From the NCBI GenBank assembly GCA_040954595.2, contig CM082576.2:17360001-17424000 (forward strand): a DNA stretch of 64,000 nt, in the 5' to 3' direction. Both the position numbers and the translations under genes were made by a program. Position 1 is the stretch's first letter. Every line of letters starts with the position of its first letter. This document shows positions 12,701 to 62,206 of the stretch, piece after piece. The DNA is from Balanoglossus misakiensis (Eukaryota > Hemichordata). The notes below the pieces were generated by a model. That model ran no database searches. It was not told the DNA's origin and saw only the letters and a list, made by a program, of their open reading frames with translations.

Positions 12701-13162
12701 CCAGGAAGAGGAGACGTACCCCCAGAGGAAAGTCTTGAAGGCAAAAAGGCTCATCTCTTGGTTTCTTCCAAGACGGCCCGAACGACAGCTATAGAAAATG
12801 ACTACCGGCGCAGAAAACGCAGCTTGGATGCCAGTTTTTGCTTTTCACGGCCATCACAAACAAACTGCTGCCTCAGACAACTGTACATTGACTTTCAGCA
12901 AGATCTTGGCTGGAACTGGATTCACGCACCCAAGGGTTACCATGCCAACTACTGCGGCGGTTCATGTCCCTATTTGTGGAGCGAAGATACACAACACACC
13001 AATGTTCTCAGTTTGTACAAAACTCTCAACCCTGATGCATCACCAGCACCTTGCTGCGTACCTAAAGATCTGGAAGCTCTCACCATTCTGTACTATGAGT
13101 CGAGAAGGCCAAAGATTTCCCAACTAACAAACATGGTTTTGGCAACTTGCAAGTGCAGTTAA
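6375..13162 (+). CDS. TGFB: Transforming growth factor beta (TGF-beta 1/2/3 class) proprotein, four coding exons
   Basis: Join 6375-6729, 10055-10360, 11449-11589 and 12636-13162: 1,329 nt, 442 aa, all phases agreeing. The product is a secreted, latent dimeric cytokine that would signal through type I/II serine-threonine kinase receptors and SMADs. Visible features are a signal peptide (hydrophobic LLLLSLSL, residues 12-19), a Cys29 in SECNVDF at the position where vertebrate LAP binds LTBP, the family signature [16 protein letters not shown], the prodomain motifs [18 protein letters not shown] and WLSFDVS, an RGD at residues 292-294, the furin-type site RRRKR (325-329), and a 113-aa ligand with nine cysteines ending CKCS. 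The nine cysteines, including the N-terminal extra pair, separate it from BMPs and activins. The start has a good context (AAAGATGG) and precedes the signal peptide. Paralogy (TGFB1, 2 or 3) cannot be assigned; an invertebrate pro-ortholog is likely. Confidence 0.96.
6730..10054 (+). other. TGFB intron 1
   Basis: This 3.3-kb intron runs from GTAATT to TTCCCAACAG. It contains the foldback repeat at 7324-7787. The rest is AT-rich sequence in which I see no exon or RNA gene. Confidence 0.85.
7324..7787. repeat. Foldback repeat with TAGGATAGAAAGTGAA ends
   Basis: The left arm begins TAGGATAGAAAGTGAAGTGG and the right arm ends with TTTCACTTTCTATCCTA. Inner matches include GTTGACTACC against GGTGGTCAAC and AAAATGGCAT against ATGCCATTTT. 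Diverged relatives have the same ends at 20954-22070 and a truncated arm at 38278-38363. No coding capacity was seen. Confidence 0.75.
10055..10360 (+). CDS. TGFB: TGFB coding exon 2: LAP arm domain
   Basis: The acceptor is TTCCCAACAG and the donor is GTAAGA; the exon is 306 nt with phase 1 on both sides. It encodes [30 protein letters not shown] and [15 protein letters not shown], all in the order known from vertebrate TGF-beta prodomains. Confidence 0.92.
11260..11410. mobile_element. Short TTAA-flanked MITE in TGFB intron 2
   Basis: The ends read TTAA-AGTGAACCCGTC and its near-reverse complement GACAGGTTCACT-TTAA. Inner segments CGCACTGAGTC and GACTCAGTGCG also pair. The element is about 150 bp and ends 38 bp before TGFB exon 3. 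Confidence 0.75.
11449..11589 (+). CDS. TGFB: TGFB coding exon 3: end of LAP arm domain
   Basis: The acceptor is TTTTCTTCAG and the donor is GTATGT; the exon is 141 nt and phase 1 on both sides. It encodes [10 protein letters not shown] and [11 protein letters not shown]. Vertebrate LAPs have a close cysteine pair here (HCPCC in TGFB2, two cysteines in TGFB1). This protein has a single cysteine in VHCPGF, plus one 16 residues earlier. Confidence 0.9.
11590..12635 (+). other. TGFB intron 3
   Basis: This intron runs from GTATGT to TTTCATACAG. It includes a ~90-bp TTAA-type palindromic repeat remnant near 11755-11830 (AACCCTTTCACC ... GGTGGTGAA), related to one at about 16947-17038. Nothing else was recognised. 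Confidence 0.8.
12636..13162 (+). CDS. TGFB: TGFB coding exon 4: RGD, cleavage site and mature ligand
   Basis: The final exon encodes residues 268-442 and the TAA stop. RGD is at 12707-12715 (PGRGDVPP). The furin-type site RRRKR precedes the ligand start SLDASFCF at 12821. Ligand motifs in order are [51 protein letters not shown] and ATCKCS, giving the nine-cysteine TGF-beta pattern of 113 aa against the usual 112. Confidence 0.97.
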
Positions 13163-14334
13163 GATCTATGAAAATGCATCCTCTTGACACAGGGGAACTT
13201 TGTAGGTTAAAACATTAGTGAACCTATAGGTTTTTCAGCACAGTTTAAATAATTTTACTTGACTCTCTTTTTTTCTTATTTTTGGATCCACCCACTTTTT
13301 CTAAAACTAGGTTGATCACTGGTTTTCATAATCTGTAGATACATAAAATGATGTGCGTTTATTGACATTTTGCTTCCGTGTATATAGATAATTGAAGGTA
13401 TCAAGTTGCTGAACGATTGTAACAAGTTAAAAGGAAACAAAAGTCCAGTAAATGTTTTGATTTCCATATTCACCAGAAAACTAATTAGTAAATCATGATG
13501 TGAAACACTTGCATGCACGTGCACGCATTGCAAAGAATGATGCTGCATAAAGCTCACTGAACAGCTGTAGAAATAGCCATACGAAAAGGCTCATGGGCGC
13601 TACTTGAGTGATGTCATTGGTGATATAGAAGTAGTCACCAGCCCTAGAACATAGAGCATGTATGTCAAGTTTGCCTAGTGTATTAGCAAAGAGTGTGCAA
13701 ACTTTTATGCACACTTTGTGTCTTATTGCTACTCCTCAATTCTTATGTGCCAACAATGGTGTACTGTTGTGCAGTTGGACTCAGCAATTGCAGACAAAAC
13801 AAAAACAGAGTAAATTTTTTGCAGTATCCAAAGTTAGGTTAAGGAAATTGGGAGGAAAAAATCTGCTGCTTTTTACATTGAAATTGTGGGTCAGTCAGAT
13901 GGATGGATGGACGTATGTGTATGTGTGTGTGTGCATTGGTATGTGCATGCAGATACTGTAGTTCGCACATAAAGAAAACCTTTTTTATAATTTCCTGGAA
14001 AATGTATTTTATGTGTGGTTCTATAATTTTGAACAGTAAAAAACATTCACATCTGGATTATAATTGTTCTGTGTTTGTTGAGACTGTGCAATGGACATCG
14101 TCTGTAAATACCTCTACATGAATATATTACTTAGTAAGAAAAATGTTTCTGTTGGCCTCATTGCTTATGGGAACAGCTAAAGGTGTGACACTACTAGTAT
14201 TCACATACTTTGAAAAAGTATGGCTAGTGGGAAAGAACTCATGTCTCTGTGATACAGTATAAGGAAGTGTCAGAATGTTTCTTGCAAAGGTGGTTTGCTT
14301 CTCTTTGTAAATCATTAATTGTTGGTTTGGAAAA

Positions 14335-14340
14335 AATAAA
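14335..14340 (+). terminator. Candidate polyadenylation signal for TGFB
   Basis: AATAAA lies about 1.2 kb after the TGFB stop and is followed by a T-rich stretch. A cluster of AATAAA repeats near 14547 is an alternative. The real 3' end cannot be fixed without transcripts. Confidence 0.3.
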
Positions 14341-15649
14341 CTTTTTTTTGTGTATAAAGAGAAGAAAAACAGAACCCCACAAGAATGATACATTATTTTG
14401 TTTTGATTTGTCAGGCCTGTGTTGCTACTTTTAGTTTTACTTTTGTTGTCAGTGGGGAAACTGGCCTATTGCCTGCTAATCAACATAATATTTTACACTG
14501 GAATATAAGAAACACACTACACACATTTAGATAAAGATTTATCTTTAAAAATAAATAAATAAACAGCCAGCTAACCAACCAACCAAGTGGTCATTCAACT
14601 TAAATTGGTGTTTTTCATTTATACTTTTCCAGAGAAATTTTCATGTTTACTATTAGGTATATGAGGTTTAACTCTACTTTTTATTAAGTGCGGAATGAAT
14701 TACCTATCAATGCAACTTGTATGTAAGAGATTGAATATTTGTGGAAGAAAGCATTGAGCTTTCTCCTCACACACTGCAGAGGTACTTTCAATAAAATTTC
14801 AGAATGTGAGAGATCAAACTTAGATGTGAAGTTAGTTATTAGCAAACAAACAAACAAATTTAACAAACAATCTTTCCGGGTTTCAAATGACTTTGTCTAG
14901 AACAGACTCATGTGTTGTTGTTTTTTTCACTTTGCTCACTCCACACACAGTCCAGCATTTTGGTCTTCATTTTTGAAATTTCGTTATTTGCATATCAAAG
15001 GTCTCTAACCATGTGCGGCTCAGATCACTGCTAACCATATGATCATGATCATGACATCTTAGAAGTCAATTATAACCTGATCTACTACTGATTGGCTGAA
15101 TTAATGAGCAGAGGCATTGCTCAACATCAGTGACCTAAGTTGCCATTGCTAGAGTCCTTTGACATGCAAAAAGCAAAATTTCAAACAAACAAATATACAA
15201 TAAGAAATAAACAAACGGTGCTTGACAGGCCTGATATGCGAACAAATCAACTGTCAAAGTTGCAAAAGGTTGATATCAAGGTAGTATATGCCGCAAAAAT
15301 CACTCCAACTTTTTTCTCGTATACTCTATGTAAATTTACATAATTCTGTTTCAAAATTGAGAACACTAAGTGGGGGTGCCAGGTAACCTTGCACAATTTT
15401 GAAAGAGAGATTGAAATTCAAAGCAAAATTTCAAAAATGAAGACCAAAATGCCAGGCTGTGTATAGCGTGAGTGCAAAGCCAAAAAAAGAACATGAGTCT
15501 GGATGACTAAACTCGGAACTATTTTTTGTACAGGCTATATTCGCAGAAGAGAATTAGAGGTCAGGCACCACTCCCCCCCCCACACACACACAAATACACA
15601 CTGATGAGAGCAGCCTGTATTTAGGTACCCAAGGACTTATAAGATCAGA

Positions 15650-15949
15650 TAGGGCATCATGGCGTAGTTCAGCAGGAGTATAAGGCTCTCATTCAAAGGA
15701 TTGTAAGTTCGAGACCCAGACATGGCCATAGCCTTTCTGTCAGAGGATTGAGACTCCATACATGTAGCTGCAATGTTTCGCCCTTGAGCAAAGCACTTTA
15801 CTTCTCATTGCTTCATGTGTGTAAATATGTGTGTTGATTCAAAAAGAATATGCAAATGGGGCGAGTGAGGGCACTGAGGGAGATACACTCTTCTCTCACA
15901 CTTTACCAGGCTGCCTCATACGGTTTAAGAATTTAAAAATAAATAAATC
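15650..15949 (+). mobile_element. tRNA-derived SINE
   Basis: A pol III A-box-like TGGCGTAGTTC (15660-15670) and a B box GTTCGAGACCC (15707-15717) sit at tRNA-like spacing. A body follows that contains CCTTGAGCAAAGCACTTTAC, a segment type common in animal SINE bodies, and a tail ending AAAAATAAATAAAT. The tRNA-like part does not fold into a clean tRNA, so this is a retroposon rather than a tRNA gene. Confidence 0.65.
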
Positions 15950-17497
15950 AGGTGAACGCATTACTTTCATAAATTTAATGCAAATTATTAAAAAGTCAAC
16001 CATTCTATCTTTACAAGATCAAAATGATTAAAATAAGTCATCTTCTCTCCTTCAAGACTTCAATATCATTTAGTAATCAAACAATACAGACAATTCAATA
16101 TATACATAGTAGGCTACCATAACAAATAAACTGTACAGAACAACGGAAAATTTTCTAAGTACAAGTGTAAAAACGTACAGTGAGAAATTAAGGCACCTTT
16201 CATGTAAATAAAATCTGTGCATCAGCTAATAATTTTTGGCAAGACTTCTACTGCATTATTCTCATCAAAAATACAGAAAATGATCAATGATAAAACAGAA
16301 AAGACATCAGATGTGTACAAATGACCTGCATTCCCTGAATTTCTTTCAATGTCTTTGGTCTACAATGTGTTCTTATTAATATGTACTTTATGTTTTTCTA
16401 TTTAAGTGTTGAAACAACATATTTTCAGAATAAAAAGCAATACATTTTTTCTAAAATTAATCTCATAAAAAATTATGTATGCCCCTTCAGAGCATTAGGT
16501 CAGAGAAAATGGTAGAAGGACAACAAATTGTTTTTATGTTGACTGTAAACATCTCCCATATATACATTTGGTAACGGCTATTGCATGTACAGTTGAGCAA
16601 AGAAAAAGTTTAAACTTGAAAGTACATGTAGTTTCTGTCATCAATAACCTACCTGTCACAATGCATTTACTATTAGGACATATATTCCCCTTGCTCATCA
16701 CCCTGGCCATAGAAATATTTTTATTTAAATGCAACCATTACCCGCAAGGTAAAAATTTGAGTGCAATTACTATACACAAACTGCCGTAAACTACAGCGTT
16801 CAATTGTAACTTTAACTTTTGTACAGCATGCGGAAACCCAATATGGAATGACACAGTGACGCGCATTTAGCTATTTGAGCTTTGACCGGCCAAATGTAAT
16901 GTTTATAGACATGACAACAATTTTCCCGGTCATTCATACCACACATTAACCCTTTCACCCCCAGTTCCCTTTTAAGAGGTCCAGCCTTACCATAGAAAAG
17001 AATGGGTTTGGACTGAACCATGGTGGTGAAAGGATTAATGTGGACTTACGGCTATTAGCTGCAGCCAGAGTCAAGCAGGGATAAATATCCTACAGCAAAA
17101 ACAAGAAACCGTGGCAGCAGGGTTATTGTCGACAGAATAACTCGTTTATGTAACACAATGTAATTGCATTATTTTTGTATGTGTAGTTTTACCAAATCCA
17201 TTTGTTTCATTTTGTAGGGTTGATCTCTAGTTTAGGTTTGGCAGCATAAAAGAAAATGTGAGGAATATCACGGTGAAAAATACTTGAAATAACAGAAGGG
17301 ATGAAATTCTGTGAGCTCAAAGTACAGAATGGTGTCATGAGTAGCATGCAGATTTCAGGTCACATTTGGCTTCAGTTCTGTTATGTAGAATACCATATGT
17401 CACTATCCACAGAACAAAATACATGGACTTGTGCATTACATAATTAAACTGTTCTAGCATGTCTCCTTGACATTAATGTGCATCCTAGATGGCATCC

Positions 17498-54855
<37,358 letters not shown>

Positions 54856-54897
54856 GGTGGTGGTGGTGGTGGTGGTGGTGGTGGTGGTGGTGGTGGT
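54856..54897 (-). repeat. (ACC)14 trinucleotide repeat abutting the TTLL5 start codon
   Basis: On the minus strand fourteen ACC units run straight into ATG. The repeat supplies the context ACCACCATGA, with the favoured A at -3. It would be 5' UTR sequence if transcription starts upstream of it. Confidence 0.85.
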
Positions 54898-56533
54898 TAA
54901 AGTTGAGACAAGTTACTGCTGGTGTGTATTCTTGTATTGTGTGGCATCCCAAAACAAACTTGAAAGGCCCACTTCTTAGGCATGGACTGAAATGAGAAAA
55001 CAATATAACAAACAATACACGAAATTGGTAAATGGCATATTACATGTGACATATATCCACAAGTTCCGCAACGACCTTTGGCTGGTTGGATGGCCAGCCA
55101 CCCAGCGAGCCCACCATGGTTACATGTACAATTATTGCAGCCAATAATGTAGAGGGCACATTCTTGACGGGAGGGAGGGGGGGGGGGGGGGTTAGCGTGA
55201 AAATAGTCTGATATGGGTCCTGAGGCTTGTATTGCCGACCACACAGCCATGTCAAATCTGCGGGTGACACCGCGCAACTAGTGCTGACATAGTCTGAAAC
55301 TCCACCTCTCAAATCCTGCATCGTTAGGCCAGTGCCATTACAACATTTACAAGTGCATACAGTTTGTATTATCATTAGATTGGCGAGACCATCATTCTGG
55401 CAGTTTTTGCATTCGCGAAGACAGCATCGTCAGACGTGAGAGAAGCTACACGGCTCTGATACCAGAAAGATTAATTGAAGAGATAGTGGAAAAGAAGACA
55501 GCGGAAATCAGAGATACATGTAGTGAACAAGTGCAATCTGATTGTCTTTAACATGGAAGATAGTACTGAGATCAACCCTGATGAACGGAAAAAATACATG
55601 TATGATATCGAGCAGTTTGATAGACTTTGTTCCCATCTCTGATGTATCAACAGAAGTCACAAGAATTTCAAGAATTGGTCAAAAACATGAGTCCAGTCAC
55701 AGACCAATGTTAATACAATGTACAATGAAATCGCAGGATCAGAAGAGATCACTAATGAAACAATACTGAATTCAAGGGTGTTACCATAAGTCACAATATG
55801 ACAAAAAATCGCGTCAAGGACACGGCGGTCCCATTGAGGGATTACACAAGAAAAAGTCTACACAGGAGTACATACATGTACAAATGTACATGGCCATATA
55901 CAGACAGACACACACACACACATACACATACATGTAGATCTAGAGATCAATGAGCAAACACTGACTGACCCATAAGTTGCCATTGGCATATGTACAGCTG
56001 TACTGTACATACACTAAATAGAACAGCTGGCCTCTATAAAACTTAGCCAGTTATGTAATCATTCAGGAATTTGCTGTGTTTATATGAAACACAGGAGGGA
56101 GTTCCTGCCTAATTAAAACAACTCAATAAAGTAAATACACACCACTTTGCAAAGCAATCTGACCAGTAGTTCTTGAGTTACTGTGTTTTGACCAAATTCA
56201 CATTTTTCCAGCTAATTTGCATATTTTTGGCGATGACACCTTCATTTGAACAAACTCCCATCTACAGCCCAGCCTGCATCTACACACCAAATATCAAGGT
56301 GATACACGCAGGGGTTTTCAAGTTTTTGATGTGGACGGACATACATGTGTACAGACATCCATCCATCCATCCATCCATACATACAGACGCAACCGATCCC
56401 ATAAGGTACCATGGTAAAAACCAATGGTACCTAAAAACGAGAGGGAGGAAAACAAGCGTATCCTCAAGAAAGCAAAGGAACTACAAGCAGAAGACACAAC
56501 CGGAGAGTACAGATACAAAGTAATAGGTCCACC
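54898..56533. other. Upstream flank of TTLL5
   Basis: No exon was recognised. There is a G run near 55180-55192. A segment at about 56190-56420 with ATCCATCCATCC and GGTACCATGGTAAAAACCAATGGTACC looks like a repeat leading into the LINE remnant. The TTLL5 promoter should be in or near this interval but has no clear TATA box. Confidence 0.5.
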
Positions 56534-57482
56534 ATGGGACAGAAGGATAAAGAAACTGAAAGTGGAAGTGATAGACAACAAGATGTAACAGTCCAAGTAC
56601 GAGGTGCAAATGTAAATACTACATGTACTAACCCCAGAACTGTAAATAATATGGATGTAAATAGAAGTTTGCTAACATGTGTGTATACTAACTCTGATTC
56701 ACTACTGAATAAAATGAATGAATTCAAGTATACAATAGCTGTAGCTGAGAAACTAAAGGCTCTAAATACATCCAAATCTCCAGGACCAGATGGTTTCCAC
56801 CCAAGAATATTATATGAACTCAGAGATACAATATGTGTACCACTATCAATCATCTTCCAAACATCACTTCAGACTGGCCAACTACCAAGCCAATGGAAGC
56901 AAGGAAACATTACCGCAATTTACAAGAAGGGCAAGAAATGTGTTCCATACATGTATGGCATCCATACAAAGAAAAAGATATAGCAAATAGAGAATGTACA
57001 ACGTAGAGCCACCAGACAAATTGCAGCATTGAAGGGGTACAGCTATGAAGAACGCCTGCGGACAATAAATTTACCAACTTTGTCATATAGAAGAGCAAGA
57101 GGTGATATGATTGAAACGTACAAGATACTAACAGGGAAGTATGATACTGCCATCACATATTTTCTCCATCGTCATCACTCGGATAGAACCAGAGGTCACT
57201 CACTCAAACTTGCAAAATCACAATGTACCCTGGACATAAGGAAATTCACATTCACACACCGTATTGTTGACACTTGGAACAATCTGCCTGAAACTGTTAT
57301 CTCATCACCCACCCTGCACTGTTTTGAACAACGCCTGGATAGATTCTGGAGAGACCAGGACATCCAATTTGATTACAAAGCAAAGATTTATCATCACTCT
57401 TCAGCATCGAACTAAACACAGATCTGGATATATAGGCCTATTGGCCTGCGTCCACAAACAACCTAAGTAAACCTAAGTAATT
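56534..57482 (+). mobile_element. Internally deleted CR1/L2-like non-LTR retrotransposon
   Basis: One frame runs 56534-57415 with a single TAG at 56981-56983. It joins three non-adjacent parts of a LINE ORF2: an endonuclease start (CVYTNSDSLLNKMNEFK), an early reverse-transcriptase block (SKSPGPDGFHPRILYELRD, QWKQGNITAIYKKG), and the C-terminal tail (QRRATRQIAALKGYSYEERL, RGDMIETYKILTGKYD). Most of the endonuclease and the catalytic RT core, including the YADD-type motif, are missing. The 3' end has the short tandem repeat CCTAAGTAAACCTAAGTAA, typical of this group. It cannot be autonomous. Confidence 0.8.
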
Positions 57483-59448
57483 ACTGACAGATGCCAGGGT
57501 TTTACATGACGCGCATTTCTGCGTCCTTTACGCACAAAACTGGGCTTGGGACCCGTCAAAAACTAAACCATGCGTCCCAGGGGACGCATGAAATATGTCT
57601 GTTGTTGCGACGGTAGTTGCACGTTTCCTGATATCTAATGGGTGTACGCGTACACAGAGAGTCAATTGAACAGTTTATGACCTTATGACCTGTAATCGAT
57701 ACTGATAACAGTTTCATAACAAACTTGTAGCAAACTTGGTTTATTGTTGAATTTGATACAGTTTACGTACACGCAGTCACCTCTTGGGAATTGTAAGTTA
57801 CACTGCAATATCACGCCTATATCGCACTTTGCCGTGTGCAAGCAGTGAACTACCGTGACTCCTATTGCTCTGAAACCAACTCCGTCCATGAGTACCAGCA
57901 GTCTTAGTTTTGTTGAAAACCCTGAACTTAAACTTTAAATATAGATTCAGCTGCAAATTTCTTCAAGAAGACCAAGTTGAGAGTACATGTACTGGTATTC
58001 TCCATATTATATGATTTAGGTCAAAGGGTCACTCATAAGGTGATGTTCAAGATGGGACCCCTAGCCATACTACAGTTGATCTTGGAATTACTCCCTATAT
58101 CTTGTAGACAATATCATTTTATGATTTGGATTGGTATTGATTCTTACAATCGTTGCCCATTCACAGAAGGATTTTCTAATTTCCAGCATTGATAAAATGA
58201 TAAAATATTCTGGTGAAATAAATTGGGACCCCCATGGTTTGATGTAGGACCCCCATTTTTCAACACTAGGAGTCCCAGGGACTCCCAAAAGTAAAAAGTG
58301 ATGTAAAACCCTGCAGATGCTATGACTGAGCATTTACATAACATTGCAAATCTCCCCAGTCCCGAGTGGGAGAATTGTGAATTTGTCCCAGATCCTACGT
58401 CCCGATCGGTGATGACAGTCATACAATAACCAAGGGCAATTTTCAGTATGTCGACCCGCCAATGCAATTGGCAGGTTTTCTCCCGATCAAAAGAAAGTCT
58501 CCGGGTGTGAACAGTCTGCCTCGATGACATGTACAGTACATTACACGTCTGCAGGTTTGACATGTTTGGATCACTCGGAAACACAAAAAACACTTTACGA
58601 TGACTTACCAGACAATCGTGTGTACTATTCTAGCTATTTTCTCCTGAATGTGGTACCATACAGGCACTTGAAGGTGCAAAATGTAGACGATGCCGTAGAG
58701 AACTTCACAAAGAGCCGTAAAATGTTTGATAAAATTGAAGCTCCCGGTCCGTTTTTCCGGTAACCAATTTGTTGTTACGGACGCTCTTGGGCATGCGCAT
58801 AGTGGATTTTCTCAAATCACGCAGATCAAAAGGAAAGTCTCGTGGGTCTTCGAGACTAGTTTAGTTCACTTCCGGTCGGGATAAAAATGCATCAAAGCCT
58901 ACAATCATGAATGGGATATGAATTATTGGCGTCAACTATCCAAATTAAACTACAGTTTACGATATACTAGTATAAATCGTAGTGCATGCCACGAGAGCAG
59001 ACCTTGGACTGTACCATTCTATGGTGGCGATGGTTAGCATGATTAGTTAGGGTTGGTGTTATGGTTATGACTTCATTTACAAAACTCCCGGACAAAACTA
59101 AATCACTTTAGCCAATATTTTCAACTTTCGAACGCATATTTTTAACTCCCGAGGCAATATTTGCAACTCTCGGGTCAAAGAATTCGTGAGCGACTGACGA
59201 CAGTCTACATGATGGACGGACGTGGTTCTACCAAATGAGAAATTTTGCTTTGTCGCAACATGATATTAGAGCAAGGGGTGGACCATTTGGTATCATGGCA
59301 GGGGAGGGGGGTCTGAAAGAAGATGGATGAGACAGCATAATTGTGTGTGTCTGTTCCACTGGTCATATTTGTCTCAACAACAAATGTACAGTCCCTTATG
59401 TTTAAATGTTTATGCCCTGGAACATATCAGGCTATGTAGGACTGGGCT
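57483..59448. other. Intergenic stretch
   Basis: No gene was recognised. Short open frames here (for example 58144-58593 minus) match nothing familiar and lack domain-like composition. Confidence 0.5.
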
Positions 59449-60527
59449 TAGGGACTGTCCAGAATTTACTTCCAGGGGGGGGGGGGGCACCGATTTTCCC
59501 CAAGAAAAATTAGGGGGGGGGGGTCAGACATAAAAATCACAATCCTTTAGGGGGGCATGTAAAAAACCCTCACAAACTCAATATTTGCCCAGAAGTGCTG
59601 ATTTATAAGAAACAAACCACCATGGCTACCTGGATGACAGATGAACTCCACAAGTGCATTAAATCTTCATAAGCTGGAATTTCCGGTAATTTTTACGGTG
59701 GGTTATTTTGTATATCTACTACAGTTTCTTGTTCTACTCTGTGAAGCATAATAAAATGCCTAGTATTTGGCCTGCCAGCACAGACCATATATGTACAGTG
59801 AACAGTCAGTGTTGTTACTGTTGACGAGCTCAATTCAAGTCCAGACTAGAATTCGTTAATTTTCTCATCAATCATTCATATATGTATATAAAAAGTTAAT
59901 TTGCTTTTGGATTCATTAAAATGCAGCTTTGAGCTCTGTATTTTATTTAAAAAAATTACGTGGGAGGGGGACACCCCTTCCCAAACCCACCCCCTTCACT
60001 TCTCGGTTTACAATATCTGCCAACACAGAATACAAATACTTAAAAAATATAAACAATGCTCAGTTTTAATATCCACTGATGAGGAAAAACATCAGTTTCA
60101 AATTCTTTTCATGGGAGCGCTGTTTCTTTTTTTACAAGATAGATAGGTGATGTGTTTTGCTGTGTGAAAGAAAATGGGGGGTGGGATTTCAAAATTTTAG
60201 CTGTTCGGAAGGGGGGGGGGTGATTTGAAAATATTTCGGGTTGTGTACGGGGGCCATGTGAAAATTAACGGTAAACATTTTTAATTCTCCCGCCCCCCCC
60301 CTCCAGAGGTGTTTGTAAATGCAGCCTTATCAGACTGTATGTGACGTAGTCTGTAAGCATGCATGTATATATTGGGGGGGGGGGGGTCATGGAAAAAAAA
60401 GGAAATTTAAGGGGGGCCAAAGATTTCCTCCACAATTTACAAGGGGGGGGGGGCATGGAAAAAAAATCACCAGGAAAAGAAGAAATCCTCCAGCCCCACC
60501 CTGGAAGTTAATTCTGGACAGTCCCTT
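59449..60527. mobile_element. G-run-rich element with TTAGGGACTGTCCAGAATT ends
   Basis: TTAGGGACTGTCCAGAATT at the left pairs with AATTCTGGACAGTCCCTTA at the right; both continue with TTCCAGGG and its complement. Inside lies a right-half copy of the 3988-4800 element (59870-60330), so one element is nested in another. Confidence 0.75.
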
Positions 60528-60591
60528 ACATGAATTTATGATAACTAAGCACTGCGTCTGAACATGCGTTAATTATTGCCAATTATTCACC

Positions 60592-61750
60592 TTAGGGACC
60601 GTTCAGTTTTTACGGCTGGGGGGGGAGGGTCGGCAAGTTTGTGTCATCGGTTTTCAAAATCAGGCCGACCCCCACCCCCCCTTCACCCAGCACCAAAAAA
60701 TGGTGACCCCCCCCCCTTTGACAGACCCAAAAACCCCACGCTGAAAACATTCGCCGTCCTGATCCTATGTACACTGTATGCAATAAAGGGAATTAGGCTC
60801 CTCACACCTCATTTATAAATTTCTTAAAGTAATTGAATTATATAATAATATCGTTGCAATAAAGAAATCTATGAACAAAATAAAATGACAAGTCAATACA
60901 ATAGTTGCTAGAATTGGTAAAACAAAAAAAAGTGGCGGGGGTGGGCGTGGGAGGGGGTGTCCCCCTCCCACATAAGAAAAATTTGTAAAATACGGTGCTC
61001 AAAGTTGCATTTTAATGAACTCAAAAGCAAATTAACTCAATGTTTGGCAGGACAAATTTTGATTTTGCCACTCCACTGAAAGTAAGCATAGGGGTAGGGT
61101 GGGGAATAAGTCTGCCCTGGTACACTACACAAACCAGCGAATAAATGATATGTTGTGAAGAATGGAGAGTGTGGGAGGGGGTGTCCCCCTCCCACATAAG
61201 AAAATTTTGTAAAATATGTAGCTCAAAGTTGCATTTTTATGAACTCAAAAGCAAATTATCTCAATGTTTGGGAGGACCAATTTTACTTTTTGCCATTCCA
61301 CTCAAAGTTAGAAGATTTGGCGTCATCTTCGTCATGACATCATTTATAAAACTTCCAGCGTATAGAAGATGCAGCACGAAACTATCAGTGATGCGAAATG
61401 GTTTAAACGATTATTCTCCTTTATGTATTTACTTTGTTAAATATTATCATCAGTGGGGTTGGGGTGGCAAACACTCTGCCCTGGTACACTAGACAAACCA
61501 GCAAAAATCGAAATGAGGCGGAGAATGTAGAGGGTGGGTGTGGGAGGGGGTGTCCCCCTCCCACATTAGAAAATTTTGTAAAATAAAGGGCGCAAAACTG
61601 CAATTTTGTGGACTCAAAAGCAAAAGTTCGGTGGCAAAAGTATGTGACCCCCCCCTAAACGTTTAAAAAAAACAGGACTTCAAAATTTAAGTGACCCCCC
61701 CCCCCTGGATTTTGCCGCCCCCCGGCCGTAAAAACTGAACGGTCCCTTAA
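60592..61750. mobile_element. G-run-rich element with TTAGGGACCGTTCAGTTTTT ends
   Basis: TTAGGGACCGTTCAGTTTTTACGGC at the left pairs with GCCGTAAAAACTGAACGGTCCCTTAA at the right. The interior carries three repeats of a unit containing GGGAGGGGGTGTCCCCCTCCC (near 60951, 61173 and 61542) followed by AAATTTTGTAAAATA-like sequence. The terminal motif TTAGGGAC(C/T)GT relates it to 59449-60527. Confidence 0.75.
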
Positions 61751-62206
61751 TATATTCCACAAAACCTGGGGAGAATACTGGAGGGGGAGGGTCATGAGAC
61801 TTTTTGTCATAGGGTTGGCATATGGGGCTTCTCCTTTGCTAAACAGTTGAGGGCGCATCAGTGAAGAGCCTTGCAGCGAACGTACGGTGGGCTGTGAGAG
61901 AGTTTAGACGCTGACCTGATGCCCCTTTGGAAGCGAAGCGGACAAAATACAGCTAGATACTCAGACTATGGAATTAGCCAATCACTCTAAGTCCTTTCAC
62001 AAATTATCTACAGTAGGCTACAGTGCATGCTTATTACAATGTACTTTAATTTCACTGTATATTGTCTTTATAGCTGCAAACCGCTACTCATTAATATTTT
62101 TAAAAGCCGAACACTCAGCGATACGCAAAAAAATGAATATTCATGAGATAAGGTATACATTTGTCCCAGGGCAGGGGCGCAAGGTGTGCACTCGCTAACG
62201 TCGCCG

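Larger units (their letters stand above)
13163..17497. other. Convergent intergenic interval between TGFB and TTLL5
   Basis: This begins with the TGFB 3' UTR. It also contains the tRNA-derived SINE (15650-15949) and a small palindromic repeat near 16947-17038 with TTAACCCTTTCACC ends. No further gene was recognised. For the minus-strand gene a TTTATT (AATAAA on the minus strand) occurs near 16719. Confidence 0.6.

Noticed and set aside
15650-15725. tRNA gene
   Set aside because: A and B boxes are present, but the arms do not pair as a tRNA and a SINE body with an A-rich tail follows.
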